Shown one piece after another: positions 26,503 to 34,289 of a stretch of DNA of 35,541 nt. Position numbers and translations under genes: made by a program. Position 1 is the stretch's first letter; every line of letters starts with the position of its first letter. The notes below the pieces were generated by a model. That model was not told the DNA's origin. It made no database searches and saw only the letters and a program-made list of their open reading frames with translations. The DNA is from Bradyrhizobium sp. (GTDB lineage Bacteria > Pseudomonadota > Alphaproteobacteria > Rhizobiales > Xanthobacteraceae), in assembly GCA_028290305.1 (NCBI GenBank), contig JAQGKC010000046.1:1-35541 (forward strand). Direction: 5' to 3'.

Positions 26503-26533
26503 AAAAAAAAGAGCAGGGCGCAAGCCCTGCTCT
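26503..26533 (-). terminator. Rho-independent terminator reading leftward
   Basis: A 10-bp perfect stem AGAGCAGGGC / GCCCTGCTCT (26510-26519 with 26524-26533) around a four-base loop. On the minus strand the stem is followed by eight T residues (26503-26510), ideal for stopping leftward transcription. It would end a minus-strand transcript coming from the right, just before the globin gene. Confidence 0.8.
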
Positions 26534-26549
26534 AAAAATTGTGTCGACC

Positions 26550-26682
26550 CTATTTCCCCGAAAATTTGGATTTGATCTTGATTGACGGGGCGACGCTGCT
26601 TGTGCGCGCCAGGGCTCCTCCCGAGACTTGGACCACCAGACTTCAACCTTACGGCCAGCCTGAACTCATATTGGTAGACCAT
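26550..26682 (-). pseudogene. Possible frameshifted small ORF ending at the terminator
   Basis: Something must have been transcribed into the leftward terminator at 26503-26533. The best candidate starts at an ATG at 26682 (AAGG upstream) as MVYQYEFRLAVRLK. If one base is gained or lost near 26645 it continues SLVVQVSGGALARTSSVA and PSIKIKSKFSGK to a TAG at 26550, directly before the hairpin. Neither half is long enough to judge alone. I do not recognise a family; this is a tentative reading. Confidence 0.25.
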
Positions 26683-26807
26683 CTTTTTCGCCTTGTCATC
26701 ATTTTCAGCAACGATTGTTCAAAATTCGAGCAATTTGCGAAATGATTGGGATTTCGCCACTTCGGGTTGCATTCAACCATGGAAAACCGGTCTTCGGGTA
26801 AAGCGGT

Positions 26808-26846
26808 AGGGCAAGGGAATGGCAAGGGAATGGAAAGGGGAATGGC
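26808..26846. repeat. Imperfect tandem repeat of (C/A)AAGGGGAATGG type
   Basis: Three near-copies of an 11-12 base unit (CAAGGGAATGG, CAAGGGAATGG, AAAGGGGAATGG) lie about 140 bases upstream of the copper operon. An open frame of 68 residues crosses it (26746-26952), but its composition and lack of a good start signal make coding doubtful. The rest of 26534-26982 shows no other clear feature; the copper-operon promoter is probably here but I could not identify it. Confidence 0.5.
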
Positions 26847-26982
26847 GACGGAGGTCACGTTCGGGGACACCAGCCATGACCGATTATTTCATGGCGACCC
26901 GCGATATATCATCGGGAGCCTGATCTCGACTTCGGCCTCTCCGGATGATTAGCTAGCCACGTCGAAAGAGGTAGACTCGTTG

Positions 26983-27372
26983 ATGCGCCGGCGGCTGCGG
27001 AAATTTCTCCCGATCGTCCTGATCGCCCTGATGGCGCAAATCCTAGCGCCGATCGCGGCGACCTGGGCTGCCGGCATTGCAGCCTCCGATCCGCTGCAGG
27101 CGGCCTTCATCTGTCACGACGAAGCAGCGTCGACCCCAAGCTCTTCGACTCCAGGCCAGACCGACCAAACTGGCGGGCATCGTGCGCACGACGGTGCCTG
27201 TTCCCTATGCTGCGTGGCGCATGCCGGCACGCCCATCGACACGCCGCAGACGGCGGTCGCTGTGCCCTATCGCCAATCCCTGCGCGTGGTTTGGCGCGAC
27301 AATGCGCCGGATCTGTTCGGTTCCCGAACCGGCTCTCACGCTCAGGCCCGGGCGCCGCCGTCCTTTTCCTGA
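26983..27372 (+). CDS. pcuA: DUF2946 periplasmic protein, first gene of copper operon (PcuA-like)
   Basis: 129 residues with an N-terminal signal sequence (RRRLRKFLPIVLIALMAQIL). Potential copper ligands are visible: Cys44-His45 (AAFICHDEA), His66 and His69, and the DUF2946 motif DGACSLCCVAHAG with Cys73, Cys76, Cys77 and His80. The N-terminal ATG at 26983 is preferred over a TTG three bases earlier. The Bradyrhizobium japonicum pcuABCDE operon begins with a periplasmic protein PcuA followed by a TonB-dependent receptor, the same order as here. A copper-handling role is inferred from neighbours and Cys/His content; its precise task is unknown. Confidence 0.75.
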   Translation: MRRRLRKFLPIVLIALMAQILAPIAATWAAGIAASDPLQAAFICHDEAASTPSSSTPGQTDQTGGHRAHDGACSLCCVAHAGTPIDTPQTAVAVPYRQSLRVVWRDNAPDLFGSRTGSHAQARAPPSFS

Positions 27373-27464
27373 CTCTCAAAACACCTCACGACGGGCGCGG
27401 CGCGAGCCGTGCCTGATGATGCCGTTGAGCAGGCTGGCCATCGCGCCAGTGTCAGGAATATCGG

Positions 27465-29951
27465 ATGTTTCGTCTTCATGCCCTCGGTGGCGTGAGCGTG
27501 GTTGCACTTCAGGTGGCGCTGCTGGCGCCCGCGACCGTTGCGAACGCGCAGAGCGGCGAAAAAGTGCTGCCGCCGGTCACGATCGAGGCGCCTCAGGCGC
27601 CCGCCAGGCACACGCAGCGAAAGTTGGCCGAACCGTCCGCCTCACCGAGGCGGCGAACGCAGCGGGCGGCCGCGGCGCCGGAACGGCATCTCCCCGTTGT
27701 CGTCGTCAACACCGAGGGCAACGGCGCCAACGGATCGCTCGGTACCCCGCCCATCAAGCAGAGGTTTCAACTCCCGCAGGAGTCTTTCAGCATCACGGCC
27801 AAGCAGATCGACGAAACCATCAATCTCAAGGATCCCGAAGACGCCGTCAAATACATGCCGAGCCTGTTCGTCCGCAAACGCAACGACGGGGACAATCAGG
27901 CGGTGCTGGCAACCCGGACCTGGGGCCTTAATTCGAGCGCGCGCACGCTGATCTATTTCGACGATCTCCTGATCTCCGCGCTGATCGGCAACAACAACAC
28001 CGGCGCCTCGCCGCACTGGAACCTGGTGTCGCCGGAATCGATCGCGCGCATCGATTTTCTCAACGGTCCCTTCGCCGCCGCCTATCCCGGCAATTCCATC
28101 GGCGGGGTGCTGCTGATCACCTCGAAAATGCCGGACCACGCCTTTGCCACCGCAAAGGAAACGGTGTCGGTCATGCCGTGGAATCAATATGGCACCAAGG
28201 ACACTTATGCGAGCAGTGTGACGAGTGCGTCTGCCGGCGACCGCAAGGGGGCTTTATCGTGGCTGCTCAGCGTCAACTATCAGGACAGCTATCAGCAGCC
28301 CCTGACCTACACGACCAACGGCTCGATTCCCGGCGGGACTACTGGGACTTTTCCAGCGCTGAACAAGCAGGGTCTTGTCGCCGATGTCGTCGGCACCGGC
28401 GCACTGGCCCATTCGCAGCAGACATCGGCGAACCTGAGACTGGCCTACGATGTTACGCCGCTGGTGCAGGCGACGTATTCGCTCGGAATCTGGAACAACG
28501 TCCAGACCTCCAATCCGCAGACCTATTTGACCTCAACGGCAACGGGCGCGCCGACCTTCGCGGGAATCTCTGGCTTCGCGAGCAATAAATACACCTGGGA
28601 TCAAACCCATCTCAGCAACGCCGTGTCGCTCAAGAGCGACACCAAGGGCGTCTATGACTTCGATCTTTCGGCCTCTACCTATAATTATCTGCAGGATATT
28701 ATGTTCAACCCGTTCACCGTTACCCCGATGGGCGTCGGATTTTCGCAGAACGGCAAGATCACGCGCAATGACGGGACGAACTGGCAGAATGCCGACGCCA
28801 AGGGCATCTGGCGACCCTTCGGTTATGATGGTCCGCAGGAAATCAGCTTTGGCGTCCACGGCGATCGCTATCGCCTGGAAAATCCAGTGTTTGCTTCGTC
28901 GGTCTGGAACGCCACATCATCCACCGGCACCGGTCAGTTCTACTCGGAGGGACTGGGTGAAACCCGCACTGGCGCCTTGTGGATTCAGGACGCCTGGAAG
29001 ATTGTGCCCGAGCTAAAACTGACGCTTGGTGGCCGCCTGGAAACCTGGCGGGCGTTGGATGGTTTCAATCTCAACACGACCACTTCTGCCGCAGGCGTTA
29101 TCACGTCCACGGCAGCCATGAATCAACCGTCGCTTGCCTCGACGAATTTTTCACCGAAGGCCTCGCTGTCCTACGACCCGAACAAGGACTGGAACATCAC
29201 CGCGAACTTCGGCGAGGCCTATCGCTATCCGACTGTCACCGAACTCTATCAGAACATCTCGGTCAACGGCGTGGCGACCTTCGCCAATCCGAATCTGACG
29301 CCGGAGCAGGATCTGAATGGAGAGTTGAATATCGAACGTCACTGGAGTGACGGGAGGATACGGCTCACCTTGTTCAAGGAGAGGGTCAACAATGCGATCA
29401 TCTCGCAAACCAACCTCGCGACGAATCCCGTTACCGGCGCGCAGGTTCCGACCACAACCATCGGCAACGTCGCTGCGATCCAGATGCAGGGCGTCGAACT
29501 GTCGGCGGAAAAGAACAACGTGCTGATCAACGGCCTGCAGGCCTTCGGCAGCGTGACCTACGTCGATTCCCGCATTCTGTCAGATCCGACCTGGGCCGGG
29601 ACAAATCCACTGACGGGTCTGCCGGATACGGTGGTCGGCAAGCGGGTCCCCAACGTCCCGGATTGGCGCGCCAAGTTCGGGGTTACCTATCGGCCGAATG
29701 ACAGTTGGGCCTATACCGTCGCGGCGCGCTATAGCGGAAAACAATACTCGACGCTCGATAACACCGACATCATTCCGCACGTCTACGGCGCCTTCGACAA
29801 CTACTTCGTGGTGGACATGAAAGTCCATTACAACACCACCCCAAATCTCTCGTTCGATTTTGGCATCGATAACCTGTTCAACGAGCAATACTTCCTGTTC
29901 CACCCATTCCCCGGCAGGACTTACGTGCTGGCAGGAAAATATACGTTCTGA
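27465..29951 (+). CDS. pcuB: TonB-dependent outer-membrane receptor, probable copper uptake (PcuB-like)
   Basis: 828 residues. A signal peptide (GGVSVVALQVALLAPATVANA) precedes a Pro/Arg-rich linker and the plug domain (about residues 100-225: FSITAKQIDETINLKDPED, RTWGLNSSARTLIYFDDLL, SIGGVLLITSKMP), then a beta-barrel ending in the outer-membrane signature YVLAGKYTF. A typical late-barrel motif, DFGIDNLFNEQYFLF, is present. It would import a copper complex using TonB energy; no TonB/ExbBD genes are in the window. AGGA six bases before the ATG supports the start. Ligand identity comes from the operon context, not from residues I can assign. Confidence 0.88.
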   Translation: MFRLHALGGVSVVALQVALLAPATVANAQSGEKVLPPVTIEAPQAPARHTQRKLAEPSASPRRRTQRAAAAPERHLPVVVVNTEGNGANGSLGTPPIKQRFQLPQESFSITAKQIDETINLKDPEDAVKYMPSLFVRKRNDGDNQAVLATRTWGLNSSARTLIYFDDLLISALIGNNNTGASPHWNLVSPESIARIDFLNGPFAAAYPGNSIGGVLLITSKMPDHAFATAKETVSVMPWNQYGTKDTYASSVTSASAGDRKGALSWLLSVNYQDSYQQPLTYTTNGSIPGGTTGTFPALNKQGLVADVVGTGALAHSQQTSANLRLAYDVTPLVQATYSLGIWNNVQTSNPQTYLTSTATGAPTFAGISGFASNKYTWDQTHLSNAVSLKSDTKGVYDFDLSASTYNYLQDIMFNPFTVTPMGVGFSQNGKITRNDGTNWQNADAKGIWRPFGYDGPQEISFGVHGDRYRLENPVFASSVWNATSSTGTGQFYSEGLGETRTGALWIQDAWKIVPELKLTLGGRLETWRALDGFNLNTTTSAAGVITSTAAMNQPSLASTNFSPKASLSYDPNKDWNITANFGEAYRYPTVTELYQNISVNGVATFANPNLTPEQDLNGELNIERHWSDGRIRLTLFKERVNNAIISQTNLATNPVTGAQVPTTTIGNVAAIQMQGVELSAEKNNVLINGLQAFGSVTYVDSRILSDPTWAGTNPLTGLPDTVVGKRVPNVPDWRAKFGVTYRPNDSWAYTVAARYSGKQYSTLDNTDIIPHVYGAFDNYFVVDMKVHYNTTPNLSFDFGIDNLFNEQYFLFHPFPGRTYVLAGKYTF

Positions 29952-30035
29952 ACCATCGACCGGTCGTCATCACGTGATCGAGAACAACGTTCGAAGACCG
30001 GGAAACAAGAAACCAATGCTGATAAGGAACATCTC

Positions 30036-30572
30036 ATGACATCCATCGCACGAACGCTCGCTACCGCCGTTTTCCTCGCAGCCCTGCTCGCCGCGCCCGC
30101 GCGAGCCCAGGAGGTCAAGGCCGGCGATCTCGTCATCACGCAGGCCTGGAGCCGCGCCACACCGAATGGAGCGAAAATCGGCAGCGGATATCTCACCGTC
30201 GAGAACAAGGGCACGACAGCCGATCGGCTGATCGGCGGCTCGGCGGATGTTGCCGGCAAACTCGAGGTCCACGAAATGGCGATGAACAATGGCGTGATGA
30301 CGATGCGTCCGCTCGACAAGGGCCTGACCATCGATCCCGGCAAGACCGTAAAGCTTTCGCCGGGCGGATATCATCTGATGCTGTTCGATCTGAAGAGCCC
30401 GCTCAAGCAGGGCGACAAGCTGCCGGTCACGCTTGAGTTCGAAAAAGCGGGCAAGGTGAACCTCTCATTAGATGTGCAAGGCGTGGGCGCGCAGGGGCCC
30501 GGCGCTGCGTCCGGCGGCATGGATATGAAAAAAATGGACATGAAAAAGATGCCCGACGGCATGAAGATGTGA
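30036..30572 (+). CDS. pcuC: Periplasmic copper chaperone PCu(A)C (PcuC-like)
   Basis: 178 residues with a signal peptide ending ARAQ. The Cu(I) site residues of the PCu(A)C family are visible as His79, Met90, His113 and Met115 (in VHEMAMNNGVMTM and GGYHLMLFDL). Such proteins deliver copper to the CuA centre of cytochrome oxidase. The C-terminus carries a Met/Lys-rich tail, GGMDMKKMDMKKMPDGMKM, a likely additional copper-binding arm. The stop overlaps an in-frame GTG for the next gene; the ATG at 30581 is more likely used. Confidence 0.93.
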   Translation: MTSIARTLATAVFLAALLAAPARAQEVKAGDLVITQAWSRATPNGAKIGSGYLTVENKGTTADRLIGGSADVAGKLEVHEMAMNNGVMTMRPLDKGLTIDPGKTVKLSPGGYHLMLFDLKSPLKQGDKLPVTLEFEKAGKVNLSLDVQGVGAQGPGAASGGMDMKKMDMKKMPDGMKM

Positions 30573-30580
30573 GACGGCAG

Positions 30581-31111
30581 ATGTCTGGAAATAACTATTG
30601 GCGTTTTCTTGCTGCCGCCGCCACTGTCACGCTGGCCGCGTCATCAGCCAGCGCGCATATCACACTGGAAAATCGCGAGGCGACGATCGGTTCGTCCTAC
30701 AAGGCGGTGTTTGCGGTTCCGCACGGCTGCGCCGGTTCGGCCACGACCAAGATCCGCGTTCAAATCCCCGAAGGCGTGATCGCGGCGAAGCCGATGCCCA
30801 AACCTGGCTGGAATGTTGAGGCGATCAAGGGCAAATACTCGGCCGATTACGACTTTCACGGCGGCAAATTGTCGGAGGGCGTCAAGGAGGTGGTGTGGAG
30901 CGGCGGCAAGCTGCCGGATGACGAGTATGACGAGTTCGTCATCAGCACCTTTCTGACCGGCGGTCTCAAGCCGAACACCACGCTGTATTTTCCCGTCGTG
31001 CAGGAATGCGAGCAGGGGGTCAGCCGCTGGATCGATATTCCACCTGATGCCGCCCATGCTCATGACACCAAGTCGCCAGCACCCGGCGTCAAACTGATGC
31101 CGAAATCGTAA
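30581..31111 (+). CDS. pcuD: YcnI-family periplasmic copper-binding protein (PcuD-like)
   Basis: 176 residues from the ATG at 30581 (a GTG at 30569 would add four). Signal cleavage after SASA would leave His26 as the N-terminal residue (HITLENREA), the key copper ligand of YcnI/DUF1775 proteins. The domain continues with YKAVFAVPHGCAGSATTKI, IPEGVIAAKPMPKPGW and VVWSGGKLPDDEYDEFVIS, all typical of DUF1775. It lacks the C-terminal membrane helix of Bacillus YcnI, so it should be soluble in the periplasm. It starts 8 bases after pcuC. Confidence 0.9.
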   Translation: MSGNNYWRFLAAAATVTLAASSASAHITLENREATIGSSYKAVFAVPHGCAGSATTKIRVQIPEGVIAAKPMPKPGWNVEAIKGKYSADYDFHGGKLSEGVKEVVWSGGKLPDDEYDEFVISTFLTGGLKPNTTLYFPVVQECEQGVSRWIDIPPDAAHAHDTKSPAPGVKLMPKS

Positions 31112-31118
31112 GGCCCGG

Positions 31119-32699
31119 ATGATGCGTCTGATCGCCGGCCTGGCGGCGCTGCTGTCGGTTCTCTGCTTCGCTACCGGTGTTTCCGCGCATGCGTCGCTAG
31201 TTTCGACTGAGCCCAGCGACGGCAGCGTTCTGACGCTGGCGCCGAAGACGGTACGGTTGCGATTCAATGAGTCCGTGCAGCCTGCGGTTATCAGCCTGAT
31301 CGATGCCGAGGGCAGGGCGCGCGACGATGCGACCGTGCGCGTGCAAGACGACATCATTGAAATCCAGTTGCCTAATGACCTGCCGCGGGGGACTCAACTC
31401 GTCAGTTATCGCGTGATCTCGGCGGATGGGCATCCGGTTGGGGGATCTCTGATGTTTTCGATCGGGGCGGTGACGGGAGCCGCGACGGCGCAGACCGATC
31501 GTGCTTCCGGGCTTGCCTCGCTGATCTGGCTGGCACGGATCGGCGTTTATCTCGGGCTGTTCGCGGGCATCGGCGGGGCGTTTTTTGCTGCCTGGATTGC
31601 GCCGGCGCGCGCGAGTTCGAAAGCGATCGTGACAGCGTTTGCCGTCGGTCTCTTCAGCGCGGCGGTTTCGCTGGGACTTCAGGGCCTCGATCTATTGAAT
31701 CTGCCGCTCGGCGACATCGTGACACCAGCACCATGGAAGGCCGCGCTTGCCACCAGTCTCGGGCCGTCGCTGCTGATCGCCATCGCAGCGATGCTGGCGG
31801 GCCTCCTTGCGCAGCGAAGCGCGTCTGTGGGTGCTGCCCGCACGCTGTCGGCGCTTGCGATGGCAGGCGTCGGCGTATCACTGGCGGCGAGCGGTCACGC
31901 CGCCACGGCGCCACCCCAATGGCTGACCCGGCCGACGGTGTTCCTGCACGGCGTTGGTGTGGCTTTCTGGATCGGCGCGCTCGTGCCATTGGCGGCGATG
32001 GCGTGCAGCCCGACGGAGAAACTGCTTCCGGCATTGAACCGGTTTTCGCGCGCGGCAGTGCCGGTCGTGGCGGTGCTGATATTGACCGGGCTTGCGCTCG
32101 CGATCATCCAGCTTGAGAGCCTTCGCGCGCTGATCGTGACCCAATACGGGCTGATCCTGTCGATCAAACTAACGCTCGTCGTCGTGCTTTTGGGCTTTGC
32201 TGCCCTCAACCGCTTTCGTCTCACCCCCATGCTCGCCTCTGATCCCCTGAACTCGCGACCGCTGGTTCGATCGATCCTGCTCGAATGTGTCTTAGGGGTG
32301 GGAACTCTGGCTGTTGTCGCCGGCTGGCGCTTTACCCCGCCGCCGCGCGTGCTGGCCGCAGCCGTGGTCGCGCCGCTGGCGATCCATATCCATACCGAGA
32401 ACGCGATGTTTCAGGTGCTGGTTTCACCCGGCAAGGTCGGCACCGATGATTTCGTGCTGCAATTGATGAACGGCGATGCAAGCCAACTCGCCGCCAAAGA
32501 AGCCACGCTCGCGCTCAGCCTGCCCGAACGCGGGATCGAACCGATGGAGCGCGCGGCCGCGCTGGGCGATGATGGATACTGGCACGTTCGCGACGTGCCG
32601 ATCCCTTATCCCGGCCGCTGGCACATGCGGATTGACGCTTTGGTCACGGACTTCGAGAAGATTACACTGGAAGATGAACTCGATATACCCATGCATTAG
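31119..32699 (+). CDS. pcuE: CopC-CopD fusion copper transporter (YcnJ type, PcuE-like)
   Basis: 526 residues. After a signal sequence the N-terminal CopC domain begins HASLVSTEPSDGSVL; His24 (new N-terminus) with Asp103 and His105 in ISADGHPVGG can form the CopC copper site. Residues about 130-400 are the CopD membrane domain, with about eight helices and conserved FLHGVGVAFWIGALVPL. A C-terminal extracellular domain of about 110 residues follows (HTENAMFQVLVSPGKVG...WHMRIDALVTDF). It would carry copper into the cytoplasm. ATG at 31119 or 31122; it starts 7 bases after pcuD. The TAG lies within the arm of a terminator-like palindrome. Confidence 0.93.
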   Translation: MMRLIAGLAALLSVLCFATGVSAHASLVSTEPSDGSVLTLAPKTVRLRFNESVQPAVISLIDAEGRARDDATVRVQDDIIEIQLPNDLPRGTQLVSYRVISADGHPVGGSLMFSIGAVTGAATAQTDRASGLASLIWLARIGVYLGLFAGIGGAFFAAWIAPARASSKAIVTAFAVGLFSAAVSLGLQGLDLLNLPLGDIVTPAPWKAALATSLGPSLLIAIAAMLAGLLAQRSASVGAARTLSALAMAGVGVSLAASGHAATAPPQWLTRPTVFLHGVGVAFWIGALVPLAAMACSPTEKLLPALNRFSRAAVPVVAVLILTGLALAIIQLESLRALIVTQYGLILSIKLTLVVVLLGFAALNRFRLTPMLASDPLNSRPLVRSILLECVLGVGTLAVVAGWRFTPPPRVLAAAVVAPLAIHIHTENAMFQVLVSPGKVGTDDFVLQLMNGDASQLAAKEATLALSLPERGIEPMERAAALGDDGYWHVRDVPIPYPGRWHMRIDALVTDFEKITLEDELDIPMH

Positions 32700-32725
32700 A
32701 AAAACCTCTTAAGGTTTTCTTCTAA
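32696..32725 (+). terminator. Palindromic terminator after the copper operon
   Basis: The stop of pcuE is embedded in an interrupted palindrome: outer arms TTAGA/TCTAA and inner arms AAAACCT/AGGTTTT around CTTA. On the plus strand the second arm supplies TTTTCTTCT, a reasonable weak T-tract. It would separate the copper operon from proS. Confidence 0.65.
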
Positions 32726-32894
32726 AAGTCAGTTTGTGACCCGCTCGTGCCTTAATCGCGCGGTCAATATCGCCGGCAAAACGGCCGGAAATCCGCTGCC
32801 TTTGCGGCTTTCTCGACCCTCGCCCTTGTGTTTTTGCAGCCGATCCGGTTTCACTGCACCTCTCCCGTGTCTCACCGATTCTTTGAGTGTGCCC

Positions 32895-34214
32895 ATGCGA
32901 TTGTCGCGATTTTTTCTGCCCATCCTTAAAGAAAATCCGAAGGAGGCCGAGATCGTGTCGCATCGGTTGATGCTGCGCGCGGGCATGATTCGGCAGGAGG
33001 CGGCGGGCATCTATGCCTGGCTGCCGCTGGGCTTTCGCGTCCTAAAGAAGATCGAGCAGATCGTGCGCGAGGAACAGGACCGAGCCGGCGCGCTGGAACT
33101 GTTGATGCCGACGCTGCAACTGGCGGACCTCTGGCGCGAAAGCGGCCGCTACGATGCCTATGGTCCGGAAATGCTGCGTATCACCGATCGGCACAAGCGC
33201 GAGCTGCTGTACGGGCCGACCAATGAGGAAATGATCACCGAGATCTTCCGCTCGTATGTGAAATCCTACAAAAGCCTGCCGCTCAACCTCTATCACATCC
33301 AGTGGAAATTCCGCGACGAGCAGCGCCCGCGTTTCGGCGTCATGCGCGGCCGCGAATTCCTGATGAAGGATGCATACTCGTTCGACATCGACGAGGCGGC
33401 GGCGCGGCGCTCCTACAACAAGATGTTCGTCGCCTATTTGCGGACCTTTGCTCGGATGGGATTGAAGGCGATCCCGATGCGCGCGGAAACCGGCCCGATC
33501 GGCGGCGATCTCAGCCATGAATTCATCGTGCTCGCGGAGACCGGCGAGTCCGCTGTTTATTGCGACAGCGACGTGCTCAATCTGCCGGTGCCCGGCGAGG
33601 AGATCGACTATGACGGCGATCTCACCCCGATCATCAAGCAATGGACCTCGGTCTATGCCGCGACCGAAGACGTCCACGACGCCGATCGTTTCGACCGCGA
33701 AGTGCCCGCCGACAAGAAGGTGCAGACCAGGGGCATCGAGGTCGGCCAGATCTTCTACTTCGGCACCAAATATTCTGACACGATGAAGGCCATGGTCGCA
33801 GGCGCCGATGGCGCCGAGGTCGCGGTCCATGGCGGCTCCTACGGCGTCGGCGTCTCGCGCCTGGTCGGCGCCATCATCGAGGCCTGCCATGACGACGCCG
33901 GCATCAAATGGCCGGAAGCGGTCGCCCCGTTCAAGGCGGCGATTCTGAATCTGAAGCAGGGCGCCGAAGACACCGATGCGGCGTGCGAACGGCTTTATCG
34001 TGAACTCACGGCCAAGGGTGTCGAAGTCTTGTACGACGATACCGATCAGCGCGCTGGCGCCAAGTTCGCCGCCGCCGACCTGATCGGCATCCCCTGGCAG
34101 ATTCTGGTCGGCCCCAAAGGCCTCGCCGAAGGCAAGCTCGAGCTCAAGCGGCGCAGCGACGGGGCTCGCGAGAATCTAAGCCCTGATGATGTCGTGGCGC
34201 GGCTGGCCTCGTGA
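32895..34214 (+). CDS. proS: Prolyl-tRNA synthetase, short alphaproteobacterial form
   Basis: Class II aminoacyl-tRNA synthetase that charges tRNA-Pro. The ATG at 32895 ([20 protein letters not shown]) gives 439 residues, the length of the form lacking the inserted editing domain; the upstream open frame to 32736 is not convincing. Motif 1 is around [17 protein letters not shown], motif 2 in [20 protein letters not shown], and motif 3 in [17 protein letters not shown]. The anticodon-binding domain ([21 protein letters not shown]) forms the C-terminus. About 170 bases before it (32726-32894) hold no feature I can call; a promoter is expected there. Confidence 0.95.
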   Translation: MRLSRFFLPILKENPKEAEIVSHRLMLRAGMIRQEAAGIYAWLPLGFRVLKKIEQIVREEQDRAGALELLMPTLQLADLWRESGRYDAYGPEMLRITDRHKRELLYGPTNEEMITEIFRSYVKSYKSLPLNLYHIQWKFRDEQRPRFGVMRGREFLMKDAYSFDIDEAAARRSYNKMFVAYLRTFARMGLKAIPMRAETGPIGGDLSHEFIVLAETGESAVYCDSDVLNLPVPGEEIDYDGDLTPIIKQWTSVYAATEDVHDADRFDREVPADKKVQTRGIEVGQIFYFGTKYSDTMKAMVAGADGAEVAVHGGSYGVGVSRLVGAIIEACHDDAGIKWPEAVAPFKAAILNLKQGAEDTDAACERLYRELTAKGVEVLYDDTDQRAGAKFAAADLIGIPWQILVGPKGLAEGKLELKRRSDGARENLSPDDVVARLAS

Positions 34215-34289
34215 CGAATTATCCACCGCTGCTGCGGGGATATCAGCGGGCACGGCCACAATTAGCCCGAATCGTGTGAAAATCGAACT

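Noticed and set aside
26746..26952. 68-residue plus-strand frame before the copper operon
   Set aside because: It crosses a short tandem repeat, has no good ribosome site and no recognisable features; treated as intergenic.
32736..32894. N-terminal extension of the prolyl-tRNA synthetase frame
   Set aside because: The family N-terminus starts at MRLSRFFLP (32895); the extra residues are Arg/Ser/Pro-rich with no homology expected.
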